A stretch of 64,000 nucleotides of DNA from Rotaria macrura (GCA_900239685.1 OENT01000303.1:1-64000); one strand, 5' to 3'. Shown: positions 14,629 through 28,500, numbered from the stretch's first letter. Notes: a model not told the origin generated them from the sequence alone. A program made the numbers and translations.

Positions 14629-16080
14629 GAATGAGTTTTTTTTTCTTTAGGAGAAGATCTATGCGTCAAAATAGAGAAAAAGAAAAAAAAAGAAGGCTAT
14701 GAAAGAAAGAAAGAAAGAGGGAGAGATGNATTTTTTTCTCGCATCTATTATCCTCATGATAATTGTCTAAGATAGACCAAAGCATTTTAACACTTTTGTT
14801 CTAATATAATTCAATAGTTTATAAGAAATGCTCGGATAGAATATAGTCTCCATGTATATATATATCTGTGTGCACATCAATCCAAGTTTCTTTTATTTTT
14901 GATCTGTAGACAAAAAACAATGATATATGTCGACACGCGATTTGAATGTCAATAAAGTATAGAGAGAATCACGCATTGCTGACGTTGTAGGGAATAGCTT
15001 TTCTAATGCCAATAGGATGTGTAAGGTTTAACCACTTAGTGCATTCGAACCGCAAAGAACTTGATGCTTGTTTCTTCTTTTTTCATTCTTCGTTTTTGCT
15101 TCATAATTATCATCGACTATGACGTATTTTATTATCATTCTTGTGATCTGTCAGTTCAAATCAGATGAAATTACATTAGTCATGCTTATGTCAAATCAGA
15201 ATATCAATTCATTGTGATAATTATATACAGTTCTCTACAATATTTTATGTAATTCTAATAAAATAAAGTTCATATCTAGTAGATATTGTAATTAACCTAT
15301 TATCAATTTTCGATCTTTGATTTTGTTTTCCTTTCATTAAATATTCCATGCAAGCATTTCTTACCTTAATTATCTCTGAATACGTCATTACTCGTAAGCT
15401 TATAAAGTATAAATCGAAGAAAACAAAAATAAAACGACCTGATGAATAAATTATACTAGAAGATCAGTTAATAACGATCGAGTATATTTTTTCTTCTTCT
15501 TCTTTTCTTCTTTCATTTAATAAATAATTTGAAATTAACATTACTTATTGACTGACAACCTTGACATAAGTTGATCATAGCATTGTAACTATAGCTAATG
15601 TAAAATATTGAGGAGCAAAGCGTCTGTCAATGTGTTTTATCATTATTATCGTCCACACATGTTTCTTATTACTTCGGATGGTCTGCAGAATGAAACAATA
15701 ACATAGAAGAACAAATGCAAGTAGAACACAAACAAGAATGCACTAAGAAAATATCTTCAAAAATATTCCATTTTCTATTGCAAGATTTATAAGCTTAGCC
15801 AATATTCTGAGTGATTGAAATAGAGCGATGTCGTGTTAGAAAAAAGAAATCACATATAGATCGAATCTTTCTTTTCATATGGAATATCTTCAGGCTAGAT
15901 TGATGTCTCTCTTTTTTCTCATCTTCGAATATATATATATATATGTATACATCATAGGACAATTGCCTTAAGATTAATATTCGTTCAACTCCTTTTTAGT
16001 TAGATTGATCATAATTGATCAAATGTTTTATTTTTATAAACACAATAACAAAAAGAAAAATTATTGTTTTTCTCTTCGCA
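14629..16080. other. Intergenic, GPCR 5' flank to DHX34 3' flank
   Basis: No coding potential is recognised. It holds a short GAAA-rich microsatellite (about 14697-14720), one undetermined base at 14729, and short TA-rich tracts near 15930. The GPCR promoter and DHX34 3' UTR/poly(A) region should lie here. Confidence 0.5.
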
Positions 16081-19000
16081 TCAAGATTGATGCGAAGCAC
16101 GATGCCGTAATATTTCTATGCTTGTTAATTTCAATGTTTGTTCGCAAATATCACAATGATAATCTTGTGCTTGTGGAAGAGCTGCCGTCGTTGAAGTTGC
16201 TATTGCTGTTGTTAAACTAGTCAATAAGTTAGTTTTACTCATATTTGATTGTGTCGTTTTAAATATTGGATTTTCATTATTGCATAAAGCTAGAAGTAAA
16301 AAAATTACATATTCATTGACATAATACATAGAAAATGATATGTTTTTATTGTTCGGACAGATGTTTTTTTTCTTCTTCGTTACGGAAGTTTTGAGTGATT
16401 TATTTTCAACTATCAAGACGAGTGTTTTTCTCATATCTTTCTGTCAAGTCTATACATAAATTTAATAAGCACAGGTTTCAATGACATTCAATGCTAAAAA
16501 TTTGCTTAATCTACTGACGGGTGAGCCTGACGTTATCTGTAATAAAACCGCAGGTATTATAAAATGTTTCTATAAAAGATTCAAGACAAAAAAAATGAAA
16601 AGTCTGTCTGATCCTCCTCTAGTTGAATTGGTGATAGAGAGGCCAATTTAACAAAAAGAGAAATTTTATTAAACACTCGAGCGTTTCAATTCATATTAAT
16701 ATTCTCGCTTAATGAATTGAATTCTTTTGAGAGTCATTTTTAATACTAAAACATGGAAAAATAAGTATGAACTTTCTTCACATGAATATAAAAAGTTTCA
16801 AAGTAGTTCTAAAAGTTGTACATTAAACATAATGCCTTGAAAAAAGAAGAAGGTATCATTAGGCGAATAAGATATTAAGTGCAGATAGACATATATGAAA
16901 AGAACTTCGATTAATGTTTTTAAAACATTGAAATCTATATATTGAATGTCTAACGGTAGATGATGACATTATACTGAAAGCCTGATAGAATCTACTTTTT
17001 AACTGTTATCTTCATAGAATTTATATCAAGTAACAGAACAATGTTATCAAAATAGAAGAGACGTACAACAAAGATTTATCATATTATATGCTATAGTTTT
17101 AATAATTATCGACTCATTTTTCAATAATTTTTCAATACGAGAAGTTTTCTAATGATGACTTGTTGTCTCACAAATATGTCATGAACTTGATTGGATAGGT
17201 CTGTCAACACATGATTATCATTTTTAAATATTCTGTCAATAGTAGTCATAGAAGTTGGTGCATGCATGAAGCGGCAACGATGACTCAGCTACTTTGATTC
17301 ATTTACTCATCATCGAGTGTACTCTGGAATAGCGTATCAACGTAAAGCACTCGATTGATTGATTAATTAATTAACAGATGTATTCGCAGATGTTGTACAT
17401 ATGAGCAAGACAAAGTGTTTTGTTAACGCTTCTCATGTTAATAATATCGAACTGTCGAAAACATCAAGATGTCAGCAAAAACAAATTACGATTCAAGAAC
17501 CTAAGTACGAGTTCAATTGTCATATCGTTACTTTGAACATCAGTAATATTTTTGAAATTCCAAAAGAATACTTATTACATCTAGAGAACTTAACAGTAGA
17601 AAGAATTTGATAACAAGATTTCGTCGAACTCTTGCACACTTTCTCGAACCTTCAATAGATACATTTTTTTTTCTACGCAGTTCTTTGAATGCATTGCATT
17701 GACGACATATCAAAAAACAGTTATGTCGAGGTGAGGTAAATCTTTCATCTTTCAAGGATTTATCATAGACTATAAATGAAGTAGCTCTAGGCGAATAATT
17801 ATTGAAATTGCATATGATGATTTTGATTCTATATTTAACTTTGGTTCTCGATAGTAATCAATTAGATTTATGATGAACAAAAGAAGAAAAAAAGTAAAAA
17901 CTTACAAGTTAATTGACATCGATTTTCATGTGCAACACGTTCAGCAACCGTAACAAGAACATCTTCATTACAATATGGACAAATCCAATGTTTCTGCATT
18001 GTTGAACCAGCATATTCCGACCAAAATGATTCTTGATCATCATCCGATCGTAGACTAAAATAAAACTATTTAAATTTTTCGTATTCTAATTCCTAAATTA
18101 ATTTCTAACCAATTATATGTTAAATATTCATTGATTTTTGTACTCTCGGCAGTAAAACCTATATCATCATTGTTATCTTCATTTTCGTAAACATTTCGTC
18201 GATAGATTGTATCTAATTCAGCTAGTATAATAAAACAGATAATATTTATTGTCTACTACAAACTAAATCATTTACCAACTAGAACTCGTCGAATAGCATA
18301 AACACATGATGTTTCAAGAAATTCAGCCATTTTTATTGAAAGTAAATGTTGTAATTCATATGTACGCGGCTTAGAAATTAGTTCAACATCCAATGATTTA
18401 TTTAAATCTATGATAATATTCAATCATTGGTTAATTACATTCATTTTTATTCTTACCTTGTAATGTTAATTGTAATAGAAGATCGCGAGCATTTCGTAAA
18501 AGTAATAACGATGATATAGTACTTTGTGCTGTTTCAGAATTTTCAAATATTATTTCAAGCCATTGATCACAAAGTATATGAGTAAAATCATTGTTTGTTT
18601 CAAGTGTTGACGCATAAAGAAATACTGTTTGCATGGCAGGTGTACGCATAACATTCATTATATAGGGTTTATTTGTTTCAAGTAATGTACTAAATGAAAT
18701 CAATTATTTTCTATCATAGTTAACAAAAGATTCATACAAGATAAGGACGTGGAGGCGGGTGGGTCACTGTGTTCCAATCTACCCCTTCCACCTTGATAGT
18801 CAAACGTTACGCCCTTGATATTATTCGAATGAAATTGATCTACTAATCTCTAATCGTATAGTAAAGAGAAACCCTGGATATATAAATTCTCATCGAGGAT
18901 ATTTAGTTCTAATAAGATTTTATCATCAAGATTAAAATTTGAAAAACAATGTGGCTTCATGCAAATAAAAAGATTATTTCATTCGATTGATCTTAGAAAG

Positions 19001-22000
19001 AATGAATATATATATTCTTTTTCAGTTAATCTCAGAGAAATATATATGAAACACAAATAGTTCACTTATTAGAATAAATTATTATCTTTGCAAATTATTT
19101 TCTCATTTCTAATACAAAATTTCTAAATATATATACATATATTGTATTTTTTATGTATTATAAAATCATTCTGAAAAAAAATCTCTCCTTTGCGTTTTTC
19201 ATTCAACTTACACATAGACAAGAAGTTCATGTTGACTACTGAATACTATTTTCTTATTATTGGAACTTGTAGTTTTAGTTGAAGTTGGTGGAAGTAGATT
19301 GTCTGGATCATAAGTGAAAACACTGGTTGGATGTAGAACAACAAATTGTTTCGTCTAAACATAGAATTTTATAATAAATAGTATTTATTGTACATTGATA
19401 GAATTTCGTTTTACTTTTGTATGAAAAAATTGATCACAATCACGTTTATAATTATTGAATTCATCAGCAATGGCCACTTGTGGATAGAGACCAGAACAGA
19501 GAATTAATTTAAGCATATTGATATCTTTCGATCGATAATTTTGACTATCAGTAGACATTTCTTTTAATGTCGATAGATCATTAATAAGACGAAATTCAAT
19601 ATCACGAATTTTATCCGTTGTTTTCATCACTTCTTTTGTTAATTTATCTTCACCATGATCATCAGTCATTGAACTACTTATTGATGAATCCTAAAATTCA
19701 ACAAGTTTTGTAATTTTAATTTCAAAATGAATGTTAAGTCATTTTTCAATTGCAATTTATAAGAAATATGACTCAAATATCTATAGAGTTGATTGCATGA
19801 CAATTGTATTCCGACAAACATAAAAAGTAAAATAAAATAAAACAATTCCTTTGGGAAATTTCTGAAATCATATTATGCTTATTTTCAAAATTACTACTCA
19901 TCAGTAAAATTTATTCAAACTTGGAACTATGAATATTGATTAAAAAAAAAGAAAAAGAAAGTTTTCTCCGTGGAGCAATGAAAGATTTTCAAAATATTGA
20001 TAGATTTCATATTATTCTTTGTCACCCTTCAATTATCTTGTAACAAATAATCCATTGCTCGTACAACATTAATTCCTATGAATGATATAATACATCATGA
20101 GTAATACTAACAACAAGAAAGAAAAACTTAAATAGTATGCACAAAGCACTAGAGAATTTTCATTTGACCTATGATTCATTTTCTATGTTGCTTTCATTAG
20201 TAGTTCTTATATATAGTTAGGGTTAATCAAGCTAAACATAATATGCACATTGCATTAACCTACGTAGTTCGATGTTCACATACTGATGAAAATTTCATGA
20301 ACGAGATAATCAAATCAATTTGTTGAAGTTAATTGAATAAGGACATACGTAGTTTATATGAAATAGATGAATATTACGATTATATGAATTCCTAGGAAGT
20401 GTATGAAAAAAATTCTATCGATATTTACATACAGTGGTTTGCAAAAACAATTGGCCACGTTATTTTCATTACAACTCCGATAGGCAATATTCTGTTATTT
20501 GTTAGTTTTAGTGTGGTTCGATAGCCGACAAAAAAAATAATACACAGTGATATATTTTCATGGAGAAAAAAATATTACAGAACAAAATTCTACTAGTTTA
20601 AAGTCAACAATACAATTACACTTATGCCATTGAGCTTTACTATTCATTGAAACAATCAGAGATTAGTGTCACGTTGGATATACAGCATTGAAACGAAAAA
20701 ATAAAACCTTAGGATTCGAACATTTTCCAGAAGGAGGAGGAAAAATCGACCATCCTTTAGTTCATTGGAAAATTACGGAAAGTGCTTTCAAACTTGCAAT
20801 CATTAAACATAATTTCAGCAAGTATGGATTTCAATAATCTCGAAAATAAAGCTTTGTAAAAGTTTTATTGTTTTTTAACTTCGAATTTTTAGAAGTCTGA
20901 GGTTGCCTGTCAAGTTAGTTATGAAAATAATATGGTCAATTAAGTTTTTGCAAAAACTATGCACTGCGGTGACCTGTTATCAAGATCATTTCTAAAAGCA
21001 ACAATGAAGAAATTCGTTGTTTCATATGTGGTAATTGTCATCTGATGATTGATACAGTAACAGTAGAGAGACTTCTATGAGTTGTCGTACCATTATTAGA
21101 TGCACTCTGTACGACGACTAATAAGTGCAAAAGCATTACCATTCGCTAATTATCCAATCGAGATTTATCAAGAAAATATCGTAAAATCTCGAACAGAAAT
21201 ATGATAATTAGTTAAACCAGTTGCTCGGAAATCATCACATGATATCTAGACATGACGAGAGACAATCTCAACTACTACAGCTTGACGTAGTTGTTTTACT
21301 CGAGAAATTCTATTTTGCATATTCTCTGCAATAATAAGTCCTATAGTAATTCATTATGTCGCTCAAGGAAAATACATCGATCATTATCAGTGCATCGATA
21401 ATAGTTTAGCATCTTTTATCGACAGAATCGAGCAGAAAACGACTAAATCTCTTGTGCATGCCATACAAATTTCATCGTGATAATGCAAAACCAGCTATTC
21501 ATCAAGATACATATATTCCGAATCGTCTCGAGTTTGAATTCATCCAAATTATTCGACAACCACTAAATTCTACACATCATCTCACATACTACTTTAGTTA
21601 TGACATCTTATCAAATAGAATCTTGCCAATCCATGCAATTCACAATCCTTGTAATCAAGATTCTACGTACACTATCAGCAAAGATACTGACTACAAAGAA
21701 CTTTTGAGAACAAATAAAGTAATATCTAAATTATCAGAATAGTGATCTACATCTATCACTAATTCTATACATGTTAATTTTTCTTACTTCTAATTTAAGA
21801 AATTTTCTTTGTTTAGATTCTTTATCATGTTCAGATCTGAGATCTTTTAATTGTTGTTTTTTCTTCCAATGTTCACGTTTTTCAAGTGTAGTACGTGCTT
21901 TTGTTTGACGATAATCAATTTCCATATTATAATCCTGATAGAAAAAAAAATTCCTTTTTTTAAAGAACAAATCTAGATAGATAGATTTTTCGTTTTGATA

Positions 22001-25000
22001 TACTCGAAGAATCTCTTGAAATTGTCGACGTAATTTTGTTATATCATAGAGACGTTGTTCTTCAACACCACGTCGTTTACACCATGTACGAGTATTTTGT
22101 CCTTCAGTTTTTACCTATGATGAGAAAGAATAATTAGAGATAAGAAGAAAAAAAATGTTTGAACAATGAATTTCATTTCATACATAGATCCATTCATCGA
22201 AAAGATTTAATAATGTAAATGGATCACCATGATTTGACATCATTGGACGACGACGTGTTATCGTATCGGGATCACATTGAAGAAAACTAAGAAATGGTGA
22301 TTGAATACTTAATGCAGATGCCATGATTAATACTGGATTAACATACTGAATGAATTCATTTGATTAGATTTAATTGTTTCGATTTAATTTTCTTTTCTTA
22401 CTTGAAAAATACAAGCAAAAATCAATATTTTCCCAATGGATACATCAACCGGAAGTCGAGCAAGCATTGAGCCAATGGATGTTAATGAGCAATCAATAGT
22501 TGATAGAGCTGCTTGTTCTTGAAGACGAAGTAGAGCACTATCAATAGCTGTCATATCGGGCGGTTCAACAAATGGAAATCTAGTGTAAAAACAAAAGCTC
22601 TAAGTATAATTCATCAAGTTTGACTATATTAAAATATATTCTATCTAACCGTTGCTAATCATAGAAAGTTTAACGAGTTCATCAACAATGTTCGATGTTA
22701 TAGAGTACATCGATTTCGACATTCGGTCAAATATTAAAATTTCTCCTTTTCATAATTTTCAATATGAGCATATATATATATGCATAGTTTATCGATGAGT
22801 TGCAATCGCTAAACCAATAAAAAACAAAAGACTGATAATTCAAGCGTTTTCATTCTTGTCGGTTTTGGGTAAAGTATAACTGTTCAACAGTAAAAAATTA
22901 AGTAGATGATCTGAATGTGTCAAATAAGTTCTACTTATGAGTTTATTACAAGTAATAATGTGGATAGTATATCGTAAGTACAGAAAGTATGAAGAAAAAT
23001 TCGATCTTAATATCTATCTATTAACAAGCGTAATATATGATGTATGTATCGTAGTGAGAAAGTTTGTCACATGATATCATCATTAAACAAAATATATTCA
23101 ATATAAATTTATTCATCTCGAATTACATTCTGTTAATGGTATAATACAATTGTCAAAATGATTTTGAGACAACATCGAAGACCATTCAACACTTCCTCGA
23201 TGTGTAATCAAGATTATGTGATGTAATTGGCAACTGTGTAAGTATGGTTCTATGATAAAAGTATCGATCGAAAATTTTCAAACGTCATTTAGTACTGTCG
23301 TTATTAGCTATTTTTCTCCTACAACTACGGTTGATCCCATACAAAACTTCATTGTACGATCATTCATCTGCATTACTACGTGACATATTACTTAAAAATT
23401 GTGTTAGAAACTTTTGGAATGGACATGCAAGGCTACATATTTATCAAGATTTTCCCAAATACTTTCGATTGGACATGAGCCAAATGTGATCCGACATCAT
23501 GTAGTTATTGTGTATTCTATCCTATCGAACTTGACCATAGCAATTCACCATTCTTGTAGTTTGTTAAAACAAAGATTGTTCTAGAAAAAAGTTCGATACA
23601 TAATTAGTTAAGAACCGATGCAATTGCCTGTGAATAAGAAGAGCAACTTCTTTGTGTATTGATTTCATTTAAATGTATTCTAAACTCCTATGTATACGTC
23701 ATTCTTATAAAACATGTCATTACATCTCTGGATCACTTTCACGTCTATCAGTTGTTTCATCAACTTCTAAGCAGCTTTAATATTTCCAATCAAGAAAAAA
23801 AATCTATACCACTGATAAGCAAAGAGTCTTTGCAATCAGTCTATGGTTAGCAAATGACCTACATGTTCATTTGCTATGAAGATCATGTATAATACAGCGA
23901 TATCGACGATTGGCTTTTAATACGAAGACATGTCTGTACTTTCTCTGGATTATAATTCAAAGATATATAGAAGAAAAAGTATTTACTTTCTTGGATCTTT
24001 TAAACCCATAGAAATCATTTGCAACATAAGTGAATCAAGTGGTACGCGACGTATTTCCGGTGTTGAATATTCTTGAAAATTTAAATAATCATGTTCACTA
24101 TATAAACGATAACAAACACCAGGTCCCGTACGTCCAGCACGACCTTTACGTTGTTCAGCACTAGCACGACTTATATTAAATTCTTGTAAACGTTGTAGTT
24201 TATATTTTCCATCATAGGACATTTCTTTAACTTTGCCAGAATCAATTATAAAACGTATGCCATCGATTGTTACTGATGTTTCAGCTATATTTGTTGCTAT
24301 AACACATTTGCGAATACCTTCAGGTGACATGTCGAATACCTAGATGATAGAAATGAATTCTTGTTATTTGACCATGAGAAGTGAATATATGTACGAATGT
24401 TTGATTTACTGTCACGGAGCTATTCTCATTTCAAGATATCGTTTTCATCGATACGATGTTCTCCATCGAAACAGATCTTAACGAAAATCATTCATTTTAT
24501 GAACGTGTTAAATTCTTTATTTCTTTCTTGTTGAACATCAGGCCAAGATTAGATGAGTAATCAGTGCTAAGATAAGAACATGGTACTCGAGAGAAAAAAC
24601 TTATCCTACAAATGCATTATTTCCTGACGCATAACAAACCACTCGTTATAAATGTTTTCAAATTCTTCAAAACTAACAGCTAATGATTTTCATCATCTAT
24701 TAAATTAGCGTAGAGATGATTCGAAGGAATATATGAATAATGAATTTAACGTAACATTTCGAACACAAATATTAGCAAAAACGAAAAAATTCATAAATTT
24801 TCCGTTAATATTTAAATACTTTATCTTGTTCTTCCAATGACAATGCACTATGTAATGGTAGAACAATCCAACGTTGATTTTCTTGAGCATAGGATTGAGC
24901 TGCTTCCATAACTCCTTGAATTTCAGCCATACCACTTAGAAATATTAACATGTCACCACGGTCACTCGATGAATACTATATATCGAATCAAAATGATTTT

Positions 25001-27937
25001 GTAATAGAGAATTCAAAGATTTCAACTTTTACTTTATTATCAATCTGTTCCATAATACGTAAATATGGTTTAGCATCAATTTTCGATGTTTTTCCAGCTG
25101 ATTCTTCAACTTTAATTGGATGATAATTGACTTGAATTTTATACAGACGACCTGGAACCTTAATGAGAATAAGAGAATTTGAAACAAAGATAAATTTCGA
25201 ATATGAAAAATTAGATTTCGTTTCTTTTTTTAACTATGAACATTGTCAAAAAATAAAACTTAACTATTCATATGATGTTTCGTACGAGGTACGAATATAT
25301 TAGTATGAATAGAGACTTACTTTAACAACAGGACAATTATCGAAATAATTTGAAAATAAGTCAATATTAATCGTTGCAGACATAAGAATAACTTTGAGAT
25401 CTTTTCGTTGAGTTATTAAACATTTAATAATACCCAATATGAAATCAGTAAATAAATGACGTTCATGAACTTCATCGATAACCAATATATCATAATCTGA
25501 TAACGATGAATCTGTTTGTAGTTGACGTAACAGAATACCTAGCATAGAAGAAAAAACGTTTTTACTTTCATGATTACAAAACAACCCCATCATGAACGTT
25601 TTATTTACCTTCGGTCATAAATATAATGCGAGTTGATTTTACACGAGTTTTTTCAAAACGAACCTAAATATATATGTCTTAAGAAAATGTAATTATTCGA
25701 GAAAATTCTACAAAAAGTTTGATTTGACAGTCAGATAATATTTTTTATGATTCGTAGTATTTTAATCATACGAAGAATTGTCGTAATAGGACAGGTAACA
25801 AAATGTCTCAGATTTTTTTTCTGTACAGATTGACACTGGCTGAATGGAAAACGTCGAAAAGCGAAATGTAGAAGATTCAAATAACGTGGCATGTGAGAGT
25901 AAATTGCTGACGATAAATAAACATCTTATACTAATCAAAGCAATCCAAAACAGATCGACATCCTTTTCGTCAATCCTATTGACACTAGGGTATTTGTTTT
26001 GCCTACGTACGAGTAGAAATTTTCTCAAAACAGAACCTAGGTAAGTCAGAGGAATTAACCGGATCATCTTCCACGTGATGAATATTCGGTACTGCACAAC
26101 ATATGATGACTGACGTACACATCGATTCCTTACACAAGATTCAAAAGGTTTTATTATAAAGCAAAAGTGGATCGTGAAATGGCGCCTTCTTTTATGCAGG
26201 GACCACAGACTTATATAAAAATACCTTGATTTATCAGTTGTTAGTGCCAAAAGATCTAGTTTGATCGTGCTATAGGTCTGCAAAACCTTTTACTGTAAAG
26301 TTTGTAGCTAGTAACAATTTGAAGTGACGCGCATGTGGAGGATAAGTCAGGCAGATGCCAAATATTGCCTTATTCATTTTTACAGTGAAAAATGATTGAA
26401 TAAAATTATTCTTGAAAGAAAAATTCATTTACGAACATTACAAGTCTATCTCAAAGTGATACTGTCTAAGGGAAAAAACCCAAGAGTAATAAACTAAACA
26501 GACAATATGTATAGTTCAAGAATATTTTTCACTATGACTTTCTCATAGAAAATCTACTGTTTCAGTGTATTTTTTTTGTTGATGAATTTTCATCGGAATT
26601 CATATCATGTTATAGAAATTGTATGATTGTCTTCAATTAAAATCTGTTCCGAATAGATTCTCAAAATTTTAGAAAGGCAATAAATAAAGACAAAGTTTTC
26701 ATCATATACTTCTTCACCTTACCCTAACACGAATCTCGCTTTCAGGAAATCTCAATCGTTAATACTTTGAATGTATTTCAAACTAGAAAAAGAATTCCTT
26801 ACTTGATATCCAACTTGATTATCGTATTCATTCAATGTTTCATAACTAACACGTTTAGCTAATGAAATACATGCGATACGTCTTGGTTGTGTACAAGCTA
26901 TCTTATCAAAACCAGCTTCGAGTAAAAATCGTGGAATCTAAAACTCTAAAATATTGCTACAAATTTCGTTCTTCAACAATAGGAAAACTTCAAAGGCAAC
27001 CTGTGTAGATTTTCCACAGCCAGTATCACCAGCAACAAGAATAACTTGATGAATTTTTAATTGTTCAAGTAATTCTCGACGATGATTTGCAATTGGTAAA
27101 TTATTTTGATCTTGCCGAAGTTTATGAATACGTTTAAACTATTTTAATAGAAAGGAAAAGAAACAAATATTGCAAATGTTGTTTTACGAACACAAGAAGG
27201 GAAAAGACGTTATAGAGATTTTCTATTGTTTTCATTACTTTTTCTTTTTGATTAAAATCAAGATAATATTCAATTATTGATTTAAATTCAGCTAGTCGTG
27301 TCGACGATAGTCGATAATGATCGATGATTCTCTCACCAGTCATATCATAATGTGGTACATGATTTATTAATGATTTATTAATATTTATAGACATATTTAA
27401 ACGATGTCTTTTTTCATAAACAATTGGTATATTTAATATATTCGACCGTTGTTGATCAGCATCTATGATAGATTGGAATATGAAACAAAAGTATCGTTAT
27501 CCTATGATCTTATACTAGTTGGTATTGGTTTAGGCGGTTGTTTTCGTCTTTGTTGAAATAATTGATATTTTTGAACAAATTTCCAAAAATCTTCAATATC
27601 TGTAGGCGAACTAGAAGAATGATGATTAAAAAAAAGGAAAGAAAAAAAAAGAAAACGACGATAATGAATTAATCAATATCCAAAAGAATTTCTATTAACC
27701 TTAATATGATACTATCAATTAGATAGGTTTCGGTAAGATAATCACGTCGATTAAACCAATCAAATGAAGGGTCAATAGTTGGTTCTTCGATAGTTTCATC
27801 TTTTGTTTGCGATCGATGATGTTTCCGATGTTGTTCATCATTTGAATCATCTTAAAATGAAATCTACTATCTTCTACTGCTGTTTCAGCACAGATATACT
27901 CACGATAATGTCGTTTATCTTTTTTTGAATGGCTCAT
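16081..27937 (-). CDS. DHX34: DEAH-box RNA helicase DHX34
   Basis: There are 22 exons, listed 5' to 3': 27904-27937, 27700-27850, 27516-27610, 27239-27462, 27001-27138, 26803-26937, 25609-25663, 25321-25538, 25033-25158, 24820-24975, 23987-24339, 22402-22579, 22184-22345, 22004-22114, 21788-21934, 19415-19690, 19212-19354, 18457-18689, 18276-18407, 18110-18221, 17906-18054, 16081-16289. All phases agree, giving 1,178 residues (human about 1,143). Motif [10 protein letters not shown] is at 205-213, DEVH at 299-302, SAT at 331-333, TNIAETS at 460-466 and QRKGRAGR at 507-514. The winged-helix/ratchet region follows, then a basic helical stretch (713-761). The C-terminal extension is diagnostic of DHX34: [13 protein letters not shown], a C2HC finger (C1085, C1088, H1102, C1106) and a C2H2 finger (C1155, C1158, H1172, H1176). 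In animals DHX34 promotes UPF1 phosphorylation by SMG1 in nonsense-mediated decay. All helicase motifs look intact. An in-frame ATG at 28009 could extend the N-terminus, but a TTTTGTTTTAG acceptor between the two suggests 5' UTR splicing or spliced-leader addition. Confidence 0.93.
16290..17905 (-). other. Large DHX34 intron 21
   Basis: A 1.6-kb intron between the exons encoding the two C-terminal zinc fingers, against a usual 50-70 bases in this gene. Unrelated short open frames lie at 17401-17610 (plus) and 17540-17755 (minus). No transposon ends were recognised. Confidence 0.6.
20432..20965. mobile_element. Eroded DNA transposon with ~55-bp terminal inverted repeats
   Basis: The left end starts CAGTGGTTTGCAAAAAC after TA, and the imperfect inverted copy ends near 20965. 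Both arms keep CAGTG, TTTGCAAAAAC, AATTG(G/A)CCA and TTATTTTCAT in the same order. The length is about 530 bases, inside DHX34 intron 15. End sequences of this kind are typical of Tc1/mariner/pogo elements. Internally, plus strand about 20677-20837 reads as a short coding-like stretch ([20 protein letters not shown]) broken by stops. Non-autonomous or decayed; the right flank no longer shows TA. Confidence 0.55.
21330..21735 (+). pseudogene. Decayed mariner-family transposase fragment
   Basis: Two adjacent frames, offset by a frameshift near 21470, together resemble the catalytic half of a mariner transposase. The first reads [13 protein letters not shown], matching the GxxxxDYLxKGxTIN region. 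The second has [14 protein letters not shown], the counterpart of the F-HxDNARPH block with the second catalytic Asp. It is followed by [19 protein letters not shown], which aligns with HPPYSPDLAPxDYxLFxxL. The usual HPPYSPDLAP signature is degraded and stops interrupt the first frame, so the copy is dead. It lies in DHX34 intron 15, opposite to the gene, just 5' of exon 15 in plus coordinates. It may belong to the element whose left end is at 20432 or be a separate insertion. Confidence 0.55.
22580..23986 (-). other. Large DHX34 intron 11
   Basis: A 1.4-kb intron in a gene whose introns are mostly under 100 bases, so it probably carries an old insertion. Around 23400-23600 a faint plus-strand resemblance to a transposase catalytic block ([12 protein letters not shown]) is seen, too weak to call. 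No inverted termini were found. Confidence 0.5.
25664..26802 (-). other. Large DHX34 intron 6 with a 173-codon open frame
   Basis: This 1.1-kb intron contains a minus-strand open frame, 25762-26283, of 173 codons, same strand as the host gene. It is longer than expected by chance in AT-rich DNA, although local GC is slightly higher. Its product is basic with hydrophobic patches and no recognised motif. It interrupts conserved helicase sequence (between GYQ and VRF), so it must be spliced out for a functional DHX34. It could be a remnant of an inserted element, a nested gene or chance. Confidence 0.35.
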
Positions 27938-28500
27938 AATATTAACTATGGACGTTTGTAATTGAAATCTAAAACAAAACTTCGAATTCATTCGAATTAA
28001 ACTATACATTTCTCTATATGCTAAATTCGCTCGATTTCTGAAATCAAACAGTTGATTTTACATGCAATGCTGTCAAGATTGACAGATCTGTTTCACCCGT
28101 CGATTGAATGATATCGGAAGTAACTCATGATGTATGCATTTGATTTCTACTCGAGAGAGACTCGTCATATTTTCTCATATTAAATGATAGTAATAACATA
28201 CAAATGGTAGTTCGGATATATTGAAAATTTTTGAAGAAAAACTAGTTACAAGACAAAATTTTAGATCTAAAACTAAAGAAAAGTAATATTTCAATGAGTA
28301 AAAAGGCAATACGGCATAATACAGATCAGAACATCATTGCATTTCATGTTGTTTTCCTCAAGAATAGTTAATGAACGTACATGTTTATTGAGTGTCGTTT
28401 CCGATTCGTATAAAGAAAATAGCCATTCTCTTTGTATATCAATAGATGTCAGATAGAAATAAAGCAAATACTTTTATTCGAAAATAAAAAAGAAATTCTT
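27938..28500. other. Intergenic between DHX34 and the membrane-protein gene
   Basis: About 560 bases holding the DHX34 promoter/5' UTR and the 3' UTR of the upstream minus-strand gene. A polypyrimidine-AG acceptor lies just upstream of the DHX34 ATG, about 27965-27976. Nothing else is recognised. Confidence 0.5.

Noticed and set aside
23400-23600. Faint transposase-like [12 protein letters not shown] stretch in DHX34 intron 11
   Set aside because: Too short, with no flanking catalytic block or inverted ends.
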